Positions 1 through 11,519 of a stretch of DNA of 64,000 nt are shown one piece after another. Numbering within the stretch: the first letter of the stretch is position 1; every line of letters starts with the position of its first letter. The translations under genes and the position numbers were made by a program. Under the pieces are notes generated by a model. It searched no databases and had not been told where the DNA came from. It saw only the letters and a list, made by a program, of their open reading frames with translations. The DNA comes from Zantedeschia hybrid cultivar (taxonomy: Eukaryota > Streptophyta > Magnoliopsida > Alismatales > Araceae), in the NCBI GenBank assembly GCA_030544215.1, contig JARZZO010000004.1:13752501-13816500 (forward strand), written 5' to 3'.

Positions 1-956
1 GGACTTGGTCTCGCCATCTTTTAGTTTCTTTTTGTTCTTGCTATCATCATATCGGGCACCCACGGTGCACCATTTGTGTCTCTGGACACGTCCTCACCAA
101 TTGGTGAGTGTTTAGTTTAATTAATTTCCCTCGTGCACCACGTGCACACCCCAGTGGCAAGATCTTGCCCTCCCCTTGATTAATTCAAAAAGCTGTTTTT
201 GTGATAAAAATGATGTGTGATTGATTGTTTTTCTAGTTGTTTAGTTAGTAAATCATCATGTTTAAAATCTGGAACTAAAAAAATTTTGCATGAGTCGATT
301 GTTTACTGCTTTTTACTTTGTTTGAGGAGGATTCAACCCAGAAAATCCTCCTGGAAAATTGTTTCTGCGAACTGAAAAGCGTCCAGGATCGCTGACGCGT
401 TTCAAAACCGCGTCAACACCCCTAGACGCCTTTCAGGCTTCACAGTTTCTCTGCTGTCTGCATCTGCTTCTGCGAAAAATTAAGTTCTGTTTTGAATAGC
501 GTCGACTACCATCGACGCGATTCAGACAGTTTCTTAATTTTTTTTAGTTTCCAGATTTCTGTGTTTTGAGTGCTAGCTACCCATTACTTACTAAGCATTA
601 GAGGCCATCCAGGCCACAGGACATATGCATTGAGGCTAATACCCTCCTCTTCTTAGGAACACATTACTCGACGTCAGTAACTCTCTCTGATTGGGTTGGT
701 CCCTTGATCAGACTAGAGAAGTTGACGTTGAGACCTCCATAAGTCCCCAAAATCAAGGTATTCCTCCTTGATCATCGGGCTGGTTGTACCAATTGAAGTC
801 CTGGTTAGATTCTGAAGCGTTGTGAGAGAAAAGCCCTAGAGAATAACGGTGAAAATTGAACTGAAACTAGGATCCTTTCCCCGAGCGAAATTGTGGTTTA
901 ATCCAATTCAAATAACTCAACAAGGAATCCTAAAATCACGTTAAGCATCCACTTGT
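1..956 (+). other. 5' leader of the Tat element with three GCGTC-N10-GACGC dyads
   Basis: No coding sequence is seen here. It precedes gag and should be the untranslated leader. No primer-binding site could be recognised, so it probably lies before base 1. Three dyads with left half-sites at 379, 410 and 499 have exactly 10-base spacers; the first two form a doublet 31 bp apart. Confidence 0.6.
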
Positions 957-1013
957 TTGATTAATCTCTGTACAACTTGTTTGATCAAATCTTTGAAAAG
1001 GGAATCTAACATC

Positions 1014-1790
1014 ATGTTGCTACGATCAGGTAGGGACTTGAGTGTGGCTCCAGACGCCATGGTTAATTACGAGGGAGATGCTAATGCCCCTCGGGATTCT
1101 GAATACAACTATGAGAGTGGGAGAGATGCTGATGCCTCCCGTAGTTCTATCCCCATTCCATATCGTCTAGATGGGAATGTTCGGACACCTCTTTTGCTTC
1201 CACGTGATCAATATCCTGATCCTCCTCCGCATGAATATGCGATCCCTAATCCTGATCTTGAGGGGGACATGAATCAGAATGATCCCTCATCCTCTGATCC
1301 TACGGATCTCATCAATGCTCTGGGAGTTCTTGCCTCCCGACTGGACCCTCAACAGTTCGAGGCGATCCAATCTATTTTGAAGGGGAAGGCACCCATGCAG
1401 CCTGCCGAGCCGAACCCTGTGGCTCCCCCTGCTGTTCCTCAGCAACCTTCTTTTCCTCCTCCTTATATCCATCAGGCCGTGGAGGGCCTTCATATTACTT
1501 CTCGGCCAGTTGGGCCGCAGCTTTCATCATCTAGGCAACCGGCTAGACCGCAAACGCCTGCTTATCAAAATGCCCTCGGGCATGGCGGAAGCTCTCTGCC
1601 GGACCTCCCCTCTATTGTCCACCCTGCCCAACGTACTCTAGCCAGCAGGCCTACCAAGTACCTCCTCCTCCTCCTCCTCCTCCTCAAGCAGATCTGACCA
1701 CACAAACGCTGTTGGCCAAAATGGAGCGTATGGATGAGCAATTTAATAACCTCCAGAAAATGATGGGGGTCAAAGCTGTGCCAGAGATCA
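1014..1790 (+). pseudogene. Gag N-terminal segment of the Tat element, frameshifted
   Basis: The reading frame opens at an ATG at 1014, giving a protein that starts MLLRSGRDL, a start style common in Tat-type Gag. It runs acidic and proline-rich to about 1650 and then into a CTC/CCT run, where the frame is lost (stop at 1697). The second frame continues through a proline stretch into an amphipathic segment near 1700-1760, and the third frame, from about 1790, joins the conserved Gag core. So two frame changes separate this piece from the main gag. Slippage of the triplet run alone would not change frame, so at least one non-triplet indel is needed. An upstream ATG at 957 is in frame but less likely. 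Confidence 0.6.
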
Positions 1791-1830
1791 GTTTACCGAG
1801 CCTGCCAGTATTCCATCTGCCACCTCTGAA

Positions 1831-4755
1831 ATGCCAGTGTACCGAAAGTACAACGGTACTGGTAACCCCTTCACACATCTGAAGGAGTTCATGTATGAAT
1901 CCTCTTTCTGGCAGAACGATAAGAGGTCGTTGGCCTTCTTGTTCAGGAGATCTCTAGAGGGACCAGCCCTCGAGTGGTTCTTTTCCCTGGAACCCTCAGA
2001 AGTAGAGGATTACGGTATCGTTTCACGCAAATTTATTCAACGCTACCAGGACAGAGTTGCACCCTCCTTGTCTATCACGGACCTCATTGCAGAAAAGATG
2101 AAACCTGATGAGGAGTTTGTCAGTTTTGCTGACAGGTGGCGGGGTCTGGCTGAAAAGGTGAAGGATCACTTGTCCGAGTCCGAACAAGTGAAGATGTTAA
2201 TTTCTAATGCCACTCCCCAGTTCAAGCTCGTCCTCTCCTTGAACAATTTGACTAACATGGCAGAGCTCTATGAAAGAGCACGGTACTGCCAGAATGCTTT
2301 CAAGGACGCTACATTCTCTAGCGTCTTTGATCCTCATAGACCTAGCAGGCCTCCGCCTCGGAAGCCTGCAGTGCCAAACTCTTCCAGCACAGGTCCGACT
2401 ACTGAGGGCACGCTCTCTCATGAGCAAGTGAGTACCATGAACAATAACTCGCCCCAGTTCGTGAGGAGTCAGCAGCAGTACCAGAGGCCACAGCAGCAAG
2501 GGTACAGACAGCAGCAGAACCCCCAGTACCAACAACAGTATCAGCGGCCCCAGCAGTCGAATCAGAATCAGAACCAGCAACAGCTACAGCAACAGCCGCA
2601 ACGGCAACAGCAGTACCAGCAACCCCAGCAGCAGCAGTATCAGAACCAGCAACAGCCACAGTACCAGCCGCGCGCACCGCCGGCGTACCATAATGTCCCT
2701 CCTCCTGGTGACTACAACCAGCAGAGGAGACCTCCAGGCCCGAAGAGGGCAGAATATCCGGCACTCCCAGAATCCTTGGCCGATATCTTCAGTGCTTTAA
2801 TGGCAGCTAACGCCTTAGTTTTACCAAGGGAAAAGGCCGTCTGGCCTCAAAATGCCGATACATCCAGGTATTGCTACTTCCATAGGCAACCTGGGCATAC
2901 CATTGACACCTGCTTCCAATTCAGAGATTATATTCATGATCTCAATGAGCAGGGCGGCATAGACTGGGAGGAAATGAAAAAATACATAACAGCCCTGAAG
3001 GCGAGAAGACCGCAACAGCAGCAGCAGCAGCAAGCAAGACCACCGGCACAAGCAGCAGCACCACCCAACATGGGCATAGTGCAGAATCCACTCCCGGAGC
3101 ACCAGAACCAGAACCAGGTTGCTCCCATTCTAACGAACAGCCAGTCTGAGGCTGGTCGTGGGCAACAATGGAGGATAGAGGACTCTTCCTCTCTTTATTC
3201 AACGGGTCACGTTCAAAGTACCGCAGAGCGACTACCACGCCACACCATCCACATACCCAGACCACAACCCGTTATCATTACCCCTCTACCCACACCCACA
3301 TATCACTCGCCCTCACCCAATAACCCACTACCACTACCTACCTTCCTTAGACCTATTACGCCCCGCACTCCTACGCCTCCATCATATACCCCTCCGCAAA
3401 CCAATAACGCGCCCCTCCTACCATCTAGGCCATTACTACGCGTACCATTTCCTACTTCACCCATTACCACTACCACCTACCCAGATATGCTCCAACCATC
3501 CAGACCGCTATTACGCGTACCATTCCCCACTTCGCCAACCACTTACCCATCTACCATTCAACCATCTAGGCCTTTAATCCGCACCGCGCCATCACCACCT
3601 AACCCTACACCATCACCACCTAACCCAACGCCACCACCTACGCATCAACCCTCCGCATCGCTTACGCCACCCGACTCTGCGGTACTCAAGGTGTCACCCG
3701 GATCCTCCACGGTCGAGGAACATGCGCTCCAGAGTGGAAGGATTTTCAACAAGGTCTTTCCTCAGTCCACAGTCAGAGACGGCCCATCACAACCGACTGA
3801 GGAAGCCCATAATGAAGAGAGTGCACCAGGCACTCAATATGACTTGTTGAAACATCTGGACAGAACACCGGCACGGATCACTGTACTGGAATTGATTAAA
3901 AGGTCCAAGATTCACCAAGAAGCTTTAATGGAATACCTACAGAAGGTGATGGTTAACGAAGACGTGCCGGTAGAGAAAATTGCAGCACTACTAGTTCGTC
4001 AGGGGGATCAGCCCTCAATTACATTCCACACATCGGAACTAGCACCGCCCGCCGCTAGAAGCATGGCTCTGAGCATCACGGTCAATATCTGCAAAAAGGC
4101 CGTGGACGCATGCCTGGTTGATACAGGGGCTTCAATTAACGTTTTACCTCCGAAAACCCTGGAGCTATGCGGTGTGCCCAAGGAAAAATGGCTGTCTAGC
4201 CCCATCTCAGTTACGGCATATGACAATTCTACCCGTTCCCCTCTGGGAATGGTTTATTTAAAGGTGGAGCTAGGTCCAGTAAGTCATGCGGAGGTCAAAT
4301 TTCATATTCTAGAAATTGACCCTTCCATAAATGCCATTTTGGGACGTCCTTATATCAAAACTCTTGAGGCGATTCCTTCTACGAATCACCAATGCCTCAA
4401 ATTCCCTTATAAAGGACGAATTATTAAAGTGACGAGCATGCCGATCCTTGCTGCTGCTCATACATTAAATATTAAATCTGCTGTTTTACCTGGCCGACAA
4501 CCTTTTCTGTCGGTATTACAGGTCTACCGTCCAGTGGCTGATCCTTTGAAAGCCGCTACCATTTCTCCATATCCATTAAATGCTATCAAAAGGGGGAAGT
4601 GCATGAGTACCCCGGGATGGAGAATCATGATGAAGAACGGCTACGAGCCTGGGAAAGGTCTGGGCACACAGTTGCAAGGCAGGACCACTCCTGTTAAAAA
4701 TCATCGGGCAGCACCTGGAAGCGGTCTGGGCTATAGGCCAATGAAGCTAAAGTAA
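1831..4755 (+). CDS. Gag-protease polyprotein with C-terminal G-patch (Tat element)
   Basis: The 974-residue frame begins in the retrotransposon Gag core (about residues 1-120; motif YNGTGNPFTHL, then the W- and F-rich capsid helices). A glutamine-rich tract follows (about residues 210-285), then a zinc knuckle of the Tat form, CYFH...GHTIDTC (about 348-360), and a long proline/threonine-rich linker with three imperfect copies of PSRPLLRVPF. The aspartic protease active site DTGAS is near residue 768. The last 55 residues fit a G-patch: GWRIMMKNGYEPGKGLG, then GSGLGY. The frame ends in TAA at 4753-4755, in the same frame as pol downstream. Gag packages the RNA, protease cleaves the polyprotein, and the G-patch may bind nucleic acid or helicases. 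The true N-terminus lies in the frameshifted part upstream. Confidence 0.85.
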   Translation: MPVYRKYNGTGNPFTHLKEFMYESSFWQNDKRSLAFLFRRSLEGPALEWFFSLEPSEVEDYGIVSRKFIQRYQDRVAPSLSITDLIAEKMKPDEEFVSFADRWRGLAEKVKDHLSESEQVKMLISNATPQFKLVLSLNNLTNMAELYERARYCQNAFKDATFSSVFDPHRPSRPPPRKPAVPNSSSTGPTTEGTLSHEQVSTMNNNSPQFVRSQQQYQRPQQQGYRQQQNPQYQQQYQRPQQSNQNQNQQQLQQQPQRQQQYQQPQQQQYQNQQQPQYQPRAPPAYHNVPPPGDYNQQRRPPGPKRAEYPALPESLADIFSALMAANALVLPREKAVWPQNADTSRYCYFHRQPGHTIDTCFQFRDYIHDLNEQGGIDWEEMKKYITALKARRPQQQQQQQARPPAQAAAPPNMGIVQNPLPEHQNQNQVAPILTNSQSEAGRGQQWRIEDSSSLYSTGHVQSTAERLPRHTIHIPRPQPVIITPLPTPTYHSPSPNNPLPLPTFLRPITPRTPTPPSYTPPQTNNAPLLPSRPLLRVPFPTSPITTTTYPDMLQPSRPLLRVPFPTSPTTYPSTIQPSRPLIRTAPSPPNPTPSPPNPTPPPTHQPSASLTPPDSAVLKVSPGSSTVEEHALQSGRIFNKVFPQSTVRDGPSQPTEEAHNEESAPGTQYDLLKHLDRTPARITVLELIKRSKIHQEALMEYLQKVMVNEDVPVEKIAALLVRQGDQPSITFHTSELAPPAARSMALSITVNICKKAVDACLVDTGASINVLPPKTLELCGVPKEKWLSSPISVTAYDNSTRSPLGMVYLKVELGPVSHAEVKFHILEIDPSINAILGRPYIKTLEAIPSTNHQCLKFPYKGRIIKVTSMPILAAAHTLNIKSAVLPGRQPFLSVLQVYRPVADPLKAATISPYPLNAIKRGKCMSTPGWRIMMKNGYEPGKGLGTQLQGRTTPVKNHRAAPGSGLGYRPMKLK

Positions 4756-4797
4756 AATCTGGTTCAGAAAGCAGAAACCGAAGACGGTCAAGAAATC

Positions 4798-7700
4798 TTG
4801 GAAACAATGTCCACACCACTGAAAGAAGGCCGAGATCCCTTAACATGGACTCTATATACACACTTTGTGAAAGGGCCCATACTTAGTCACGACAACACGG
4901 TGGTCATTACTTCATGTTTTGACTTCCATGACATATATGGGAGGGATTTGGCCAGACATTGTTCCGAACTACTTACGTACCAATCCTTGGAGGCTCTGCG
5001 GCCTATGAAGAGGAGAAAATTCCATGACCCTGAATGCGAATGGTGCAGGTGGTTCGACCTGAGGGACCTATACATAGCACTGAACAGACTATTTCTGGAT
5101 CCTGCAGAACCCAAGTGGCCACCGCAGATCGACGAGCTAATTGAGAGCCCTGGCGCAATCTTTGATAAGCGGATACTGCTGTCCGAACAAACTGATGAAG
5201 GGGAGCCAGATGACCCCTATGAAGCTGGTTATACAACAGATCTGCTCTGGAGGGGGACATATCCTTCACATGTCTTCATGCTCCATACTCTTTTTCGTAC
5301 ACTACTCTTGACCCCGACTTGGTCGCGGGTCATAATTGAAGATATTCCACGGGCCCCGCCCGTTATGATAACTCTGTCCCCTCGGGACTTTATCCCTGTA
5401 TTTCCACCTGTATCCCAGGATTTTCATCCTGCTTCATCTTCATTAGGTCATGATAGGCAGTTTAGTGAAGTTAGGAAGTCTAGTTTTAGGCAGTTCAGGA
5501 AGTCTAGGAAGCCTAAGGGTAGGCAAATTCCAGAAAGATACCTCCAGGATTTGGCTGATAAATGTTCCTTTTGCTCTTTAATCCCTCAGCTGTTAGAAAA
5601 TCCAATTCAGATGCCAGAAGATTGTACAGATGATGAGTCAGTCAATGATGGGCATGGGGTATATGAGTTAGTACATGAAAAGGACCCCATTGTTGAAGAT
5701 GAGGAAGATGATGAGGACGCAGCTGAGGCATATGCCAGTGGAGTGAAGAGATTTGATGAACCTTCAGCTGCCGTAGAAGAGCCCACAAAAGAAATAAACT
5801 TAGGGACTGAAGACGAACCTAAGGTTGTCCTCGTTAGTAAAAATCTTTCTACAGAGGATGAGAAGGCAATGGTACAAGTGCTTAAGGATTATAAGGACAC
5901 TTTCGCCTGGAGTTACGAGGATATGCCGGGGTTAGACTCATCTTTAGTTGAACACAGGTTAACATTAAAGGATGGAGCTAATCCGGTCAAGCAGAAATTA
6001 AGGCGATTCCACCTACAAATGGCTCTAAAGATGAAGGAAGAGGTCGACAAATTACACAAAGCCAAATTCATTAGAGTTGTCCTTTATCCACAATGGGTGG
6101 CCAATATAGTCCCGGTTATGAAGAAGGACGGGAAGGTCAGAATTTGCATTGACTTCCGCGATCTGAACCGGGCATGTCCTAAAGATGATTTTCCATTGCC
6201 TCATATTGATGTACTCATCGATAACACTGCTGGCTATGAGACATTATCGTTTATGGATGGATTTTCAGGATACAACCAGATTAAGCTGGCAGAAGAGGAT
6301 CAAGAGAAGACTTCATTCACTACACCTTGGGGAACATATTGTTATGTCGTCATGCCATTTGGATTGAAGAACGCTGGAGCCACTTATCAGAGGGCTATGA
6401 TGGCAATATTTCATGACATGATGCATATAGATTTGGAAGTGTATGTGGATGACTTATTGGTTAAGTCTAAAACGAAGGCTGGGCATGCCAAAGGTTTGGC
6501 AAGGGTATTAGAGAGATCGAGAGAATATCAGTTGAAGATGAACCCCAAGAAATGTGTATTCGGGGTATCTTCAGGAAAATTGCTTGGATTCATTGTCAGC
6601 AAACGGGGAATTGAGATCGATCCCAATAAGGCGAAGGCTATCAGAGAAATGCCACCTCCCAAAAACTTGAAAGAGTTAAGAGGATTAATCGGGAGGTTAC
6701 AATTTATTCGCCGTTTTGTCTCCCAGCACTCACTAAGGTGTAAGCCGTTTTACGAGCTTACCAAGCCAGGAGTCAAATTCAATTGGGACGATAAGTGTCA
6801 GGAGGCATTTGATGGATTAAAGGACTACTTGGCAAGTCCTCCTGTTTTGAGACCACCATCTCCAGGCAAACCATTGATACTTTATATTTCTGTCCTGGAT
6901 GATGCAGTGGGGGCTGTCCTAGCACAAGAGGATGAAGAAGGAAAAGAGAGGGCAGCCTACTATCTCTCTAAACTTCTCAACCCCGCTGAACAGAGATACA
7001 TGGCGATGGAGAAAACATGTGCAGCATTGGTTTGGGTTGTTCAGGAATTGAAGCATTATTTTCTGGCCCACGAAGTCCATCTCATCGCTAGGATGAATCC
7101 GATCAAGTTCCTTCTGGAGAAATCTGTTCTTACTGATAGGTTAGCGCGATGGCAAAGCTTTCTATCTCAATTCGATATCATTTACATTCAGCAGAAAGCG
7201 ATCAAGGGCTATGCCATAGCAGAACATCTCGCTCATCATCCCCTTCCTCGATTTGATCCAGTGCGATCAGAGTTTCCGGATGAGGAACTGATGTCCGTAA
7301 ATCAAATCAGAGATGATATGTGGACTCTGTATTTTGACGGAGCTCTGAATTCTCATGGAAAGGGTATCGGAATCGTTCTGTTATCACCTGAAGGTGTCAC
7401 CATTCCACAAGCCTTTCAGCTTGACTTTCCAGTCACCAATAACATAGCTGAATACGAGGCACTTCTTGCTGGTCTCGAGGCTGCTCATTTCCATGGTGCA
7501 ACCAAACTCAGGATTGTGGGTGATAGCCAATTAATTCTTCGCCAAGTGCTGACCAAGTATCGAACTCTTGATCCCAAGCTTAAGCCTTATCAAGAACTTA
7601 CTTCTGCTTACTCAAAGCTTTTCACAAAGTTGATCTTTGTCCATGTCCCTAGAAATCAAAACATCTTAGCTGACGCTCTAGCTTCACTTGCATCTTCCCT

Positions 7701-8067
7701 TGATTTTCCTATCAACAAGCAATCTGAATCAATCATAATTCATAGGCGCCTTTCACCTGCCGTGAAAGATCCTTCATTTCTTAGAACTAAGGAGAAGTTG
7801 CTGAAGAAATTCAAAGATGGAAATATTGTGGAGAAAAGAGAAATCATGTTGATGGAGCTGTTAGAAGAGATGGATGATCAACAGAAGCCATGGTATTATG
7901 AAATTGCAAAATATTGTGAAGATCAATCGTATCCTGAAGAAGCTACAACTGAGGAAAAAAGAGCTATCAGGAGAGTTGCTCAACGATACACCCTAGTTGG
8001 GGGAGCACTGTATAAGAGAGGTTTTGATGGAGTTCTTCTGAGATGTCTAGACGAAGATGAGCTTTGA
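4798..8067 (+). CDS. Pol: reverse transcriptase, native RNase H and archaeal-type RNase H (Tat element)
   Basis: About 350 residues of unassigned sequence, rich in acidic residues towards its end, come first. The RT follows: PVMKKDGKVRICIDFRDLN near residue 440, then the catalytic VYVDDLLVKS near residue 548. The native Ty3 RNase H (about 690-820) keeps its first Asp and Glu, but the Asp usually found in a TDH motif is replaced near HLIARMNP, the degenerate state seen in Tat elements. A second RNase H (about 840-970) has all four acids: YFDGA, EYEALLAGLE, GDSQL, ADALASLAS. The frame is the same as gag-protease, separated only by one TAA and 42 bases, so pol may be reached by readthrough or splicing. 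An in-frame TGA at 8065-8067 cuts integrase off. Confidence 0.88.
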   Translation: METMSTPLKEGRDPLTWTLYTHFVKGPILSHDNTVVITSCFDFHDIYGRDLARHCSELLTYQSLEALRPMKRRKFHDPECEWCRWFDLRDLYIALNRLFLDPAEPKWPPQIDELIESPGAIFDKRILLSEQTDEGEPDDPYEAGYTTDLLWRGTYPSHVFMLHTLFRTLLLTPTWSRVIIEDIPRAPPVMITLSPRDFIPVFPPVSQDFHPASSSLGHDRQFSEVRKSSFRQFRKSRKPKGRQIPERYLQDLADKCSFCSLIPQLLENPIQMPEDCTDDESVNDGHGVYELVHEKDPIVEDEEDDEDAAEAYASGVKRFDEPSAAVEEPTKEINLGTEDEPKVVLVSKNLSTEDEKAMVQVLKDYKDTFAWSYEDMPGLDSSLVEHRLTLKDGANPVKQKLRRFHLQMALKMKEEVDKLHKAKFIRVVLYPQWVANIVPVMKKDGKVRICIDFRDLNRACPKDDFPLPHIDVLIDNTAGYETLSFMDGFSGYNQIKLAEEDQEKTSFTTPWGTYCYVVMPFGLKNAGATYQRAMMAIFHDMMHIDLEVYVDDLLVKSKTKAGHAKGLARVLERSREYQLKMNPKKCVFGVSSGKLLGFIVSKRGIEIDPNKAKAIREMPPPKNLKELRGLIGRLQFIRRFVSQHSLRCKPFYELTKPGVKFNWDDKCQEAFDGLKDYLASPPVLRPPSPGKPLILYISVLDDAVGAVLAQEDEEGKERAAYYLSKLLNPAEQRYMAMEKTCAALVWVVQELKHYFLAHEVHLIARMNPIKFLLEKSVLTDRLARWQSFLSQFDIIYIQQKAIKGYAIAEHLAHHPLPRFDPVRSEFPDEELMSVNQIRDDMWTLYFDGALNSHGKGIGIVLLSPEGVTIPQAFQLDFPVTNNIAEYEALLAGLEAAHFHGATKLRIVGDSQLILRQVLTKYRTLDPKLKPYQELTSAYSKLFTKLIFVHVPRNQNILADALASLASSLDFPINKQSESIIIHRRLSPAVKDPSFLRTKEKLLKKFKDGNIVEKREIMLMELLEEMDDQQKPWYYEIAKYCEDQSYPEEATTEEKRAIRRVAQRYTLVGGALYKRGFDGVLLRCLDEDEL

Positions 8068-9150
8068 AAGGTTATGGAAGGAGCTCATAGTGGAGTTTGT
8101 GGTGGCCATGTCAATGGACAGATGCTAGCAAAGAAGATCCTTAGACAAGGATTTTATTGGCCAACCATGGAAGAAGATTGTGTAGGATATGTCCGTAGGT
8201 GTGCCAAGTGTCAATTTCACGCCGACAAAATTCATTCTCCTGCATCTTCACTCCATCCTGTTTCTTCCCCATGGCCTTTCTCCATGTGGGCTTTCGACAT
8301 TATTGGACCTCTTGGTAACCCAGATTCCGGCATCAAGCAAAAATCTTTCATTCTCACGGCAACGGAATACTTCACCAAGTGGGCAGAAGCTGAAGCATAC
8401 GTGGAAATCAAAGCATCAACCGTTTGCAAATTCATCATGAAGAACATCATCACAAGATTCGGAATTCCAAGTACCATCGTCACCGACAACGGACCGCAGT
8501 TCGTGTCACAAGAATTGAAGGACCTCTGCAACAGGTATAAAATTGCATTGCATCATTCATCTCCTTATTATCCGCAAGGCAATGGCCAAGCAGAGGCAAC
8601 TAATAAGACTTTGATAAAAATTATCAAAAAGACGTGTAAATCTAACAAATTCGCTGATTGGCCAGAAAAATTGGTTGAGGCTCTATGGGCCTACCGAACT
8701 TCAATCCGCACGCCCACTGGACAGACTCCTTATTCCTTAACATTTGGAATGGAGGCGGTAGTTCCATATGAGATCCTTATACCGTCATTAAGAGTATAAT
8801 TGAACAAGGAATTCTCCATTGATGAACATCGTTCAGCACTTCTTGCTCAATTGGAACTTTTAGACGAGAAAAGATGGTCAGCTGCTAATCATGCAAAAGT
8901 TTATCAAAACAGATTAGCACGTTTTTATCAAAAGAAAGTCATTGAACGAAAGTTCAAAGTCGGTGAAATGGTCGTTAAAAGAATTTTTGTAAAACCTGGT
9001 GGTCCGCGCTCTAAGCTCCAACCCAACTGGGAAGGACCTTATGTTGTATCGCACGCTTATCCTGGTAATGCTTATCGTCTTATTAATGCAGAAGGAGAAG
9101 AGCTAAATCATCCATGGAATGGTTTACATCTTAAGAAATACTACCCTTAG
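8068..9150 (+). pseudogene. Integrase of the Tat element, interrupted by stop codons
   Basis: In the same frame as RT, directly after the TGA at 8065-8067. The HHCC zinc-binding domain spans about 8083-8220 (H...H, then CAKC). The catalytic core shows D in AFDIIGP, D in VTDNGPQF and E in QAEATNKT, so the DDE triad is intact. A TAA at 8797-8799 interrupts just after the core; the frame then continues to 9150 through the C-terminal GPY/F-type module (KLQPNWEGPYVV, ending LKKYYP). There is no chromodomain, as expected for the Tat group. Two stops make this copy inactive unless suppressed. Confidence 0.85.
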
Positions 9151-11519
9151 GTTAAAGAGTCGATCAGTATGGTACAAAGACCAGTGGAATCAGAAAATTT
9201 ATAAACTCAAATTTCTTTGTTAGTCTGAATAATTTAACTTCAAACCCATTACTGCACACACTGACACGTTTGATTCGAGAGTAACAAGAGATGCCAAGTC
9301 CTAAAGAATATCAAAAGCTTGACTAAGAGTGTAAAGTACAAATCATTCCTTTTAAAGTAAAATTCTGTTTTACACTCGGCCCATGATGTCGGAACGAGGC
9401 TTAGAATAGACTACCATGAATACCCGCCATCTTAGTAGGAGGCCGTCATAAAAAAAATGGGGGAGATCCGGTCCAAAGCAAAGCAAAGAAAGAAAAGAAT
9501 GAAAAAAAAAAAAAAAAAAAAAAAAGAAAGGCAAAAAGCCAAATTCAAAATCAAAAGGCCAATACACTACAAATGTCACAAAGGCCATGAAATGAAACAA
9601 AAGGGAACGCTAGGTCGATAAATACCCCGGGAAGAAAATGACCGAACCCCAACAGATATTAGGGTTGGAAAGGAACATCTTTTTAGGTCTCCGGAACCTT
9701 CTCATGGGCTTTCTAAATCTATTCTTCTTTTCTTTCTAAAGAGGTGTACTTCAAGCTTAAGGAATGGCTTAGATTGACTAAGGGTCAAATCATCAAATGG
9801 GATCACGAATGGAAACACAAGTTCAAAGACGATGGGTTTTAAGTTAAGTTGTTAAAGAACAATTTGGAAATTAAGTTAATAAATGAATATGATCTTTTGA
9901 TCTAAGTACCATACTGGTCTTTTAGTCAAAAATTCAAAAAAAAAATGTATATGTCAAAATTCAAAAAAAAAAAATACATATGTCAAAAATTCAAAAAAAA
10001 AATACATATGTCAAATTCAAAAAATATTTTGCATAGTCAAATTCAAAAAAAATGTATAAGTCAAAAATTTAAAAAAAAAGTACATAGTAAAAAATTCAAA
10101 AAAAAGTACATATTTTAAAAATTCAAAAAAATGTACATTTGTCAAAATCTTAAAAAAAAAGAATATATATTTCAAAACCCAAACAAAATGAATACTTCAA
10201 AACCAAAAAAAATATTTCAATTAGCATTTGATTGTTGCATTTAATGTGTTTCACTCCTTTTATTGTTCAGTGAACATCTGTCTGCTTGCATGTTGCATTT
10301 TGCTCAAGTTTGTTTATTATTCAATTACCTTTGTTAATAAAGGCTATGCCCCTTGACCCTTCTATCAAGGATAAGATCAAGTAGTCGGTTACTTAACCAG
10401 GCAAGGGGCTAAGCCTGAATAGATGCTTAACTTGTTTGTTCAAGTTGTATACAGGACACAAGACATGAAAAGAGTGAGAATTCGAATAGAAGAACCTGTT
10501 TCTGTGAGGAAAAGGCGTCGAGGAGAACCGCCGCGTTTCAATATTGAATGGCGTCAACACTACACGACGCGTTTCATAAATTCAAAGAAGTAAAGCTGAA
10601 AATATCAAGAAGATTCCATTGTGGAATTCAAGTCCAGACCGTGACTAAAAAGACGGTTATTTCTACCCTTGTACTCCGGTCATGTAAATCATTTACATTA
10701 CTATATGATAAATATTTATTAGAGTATATCAAGGACCTTGTGGTTTTGATGAAACTGGAGTTTGAGTTCCCCTACAACAAAAACAGTGATAATTCCAGAG
10801 AATTCTTAATCGCACGGATAGGCCGTTGGATTGTTAATTAGTGAGGACGATGGTTCCACTTTTGTGAAACAGTGTGCGGATAAACGAGCTTTGGCTTAGC
10901 ACTGAATTACAAGAATTGGTATCTTGACTCATTAATGACAATTCAACAATATTATCCTTGATTAATTTATATTTTTATTTTGACTTTATATTTTTCTTTT
11001 AGCCCAGCATGCATCATATAGGACTTTGAAATCATTGAGATAAGAATTAATTATTGATTAAGTTTCAGACCATTAATCAAATAATTTCAACATGATATGA
11101 AATATTCCATTCTGAATTGAGTATCTTGATTATCTTTGAGGTTCGCTTGAAGATATCATTGGAATTCTATCCTTGATTGGATTCTTTATCCAATATTTTT
11201 GTTTTCTTTTAAGATCCATCATGGCTGTAGCACGTCCACATTGGCTGGCAAACGCTCCCCATGATGAAACCTGCAGTGTCTACGACCTGGGGTACTTCCC
11301 ACTCCGAGGAGGTTGATCGACTTTATTTTATTTCCTTGTCTACTTCATCCAGACAGGATTAATTCTGTGGATTTCCTTGAGCTATCTTCATTGATGATTT
11401 TGAGAAAAATTCCAGTCATGTGATGTTAAGAGCGTGTCTCATCACACCTTGGCATCACCTTTTCAGTACATTCCATTCCATTTCACTCCCTTGCAAAGAC
11501 GATGCCAAGGTGAGGCAGC
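9151..11519 (+). other. 3' untranslated region of the Tat element
   Basis: Non-coding between integrase and the 3' LTR. It holds an A-run at about 9502-9525, the A-rich minisatellite at 9915-10215, and a doublet of dyads with left half-sites at 10515 and 10551. A 97-codon frame at 10548-10841 has no recognisable domain and overlaps a dyad; I do not call it a gene. Long hypervariable 3' regions with tandem repeats are known for Tat/Ogre elements. Confidence 0.6.
9915..10215 (+). repeat. A-rich degenerate minisatellite in the Tat 3' UTR
   Basis: About ten degenerate units of roughly 24-30 bp, each built as TCAAAAATTC, a run of A, then TACATATG or TGTATA. Unit length and A-run length vary. Tandem arrays in this position are known for the Tat/Ogre clade and can seed satellite DNA. 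Confidence 0.8.

Noticed and set aside
2197..3265. Long minus-strand frames under gag
   Set aside because: They are antisense shadows of the CAG/CCA-rich gag; valine/alanine- or serine-rich with no domain.
10548..10841. 97-codon frame as a gene
   Set aside because: It lies in the Tat 3' UTR, overlaps a dyad and shows no domain.
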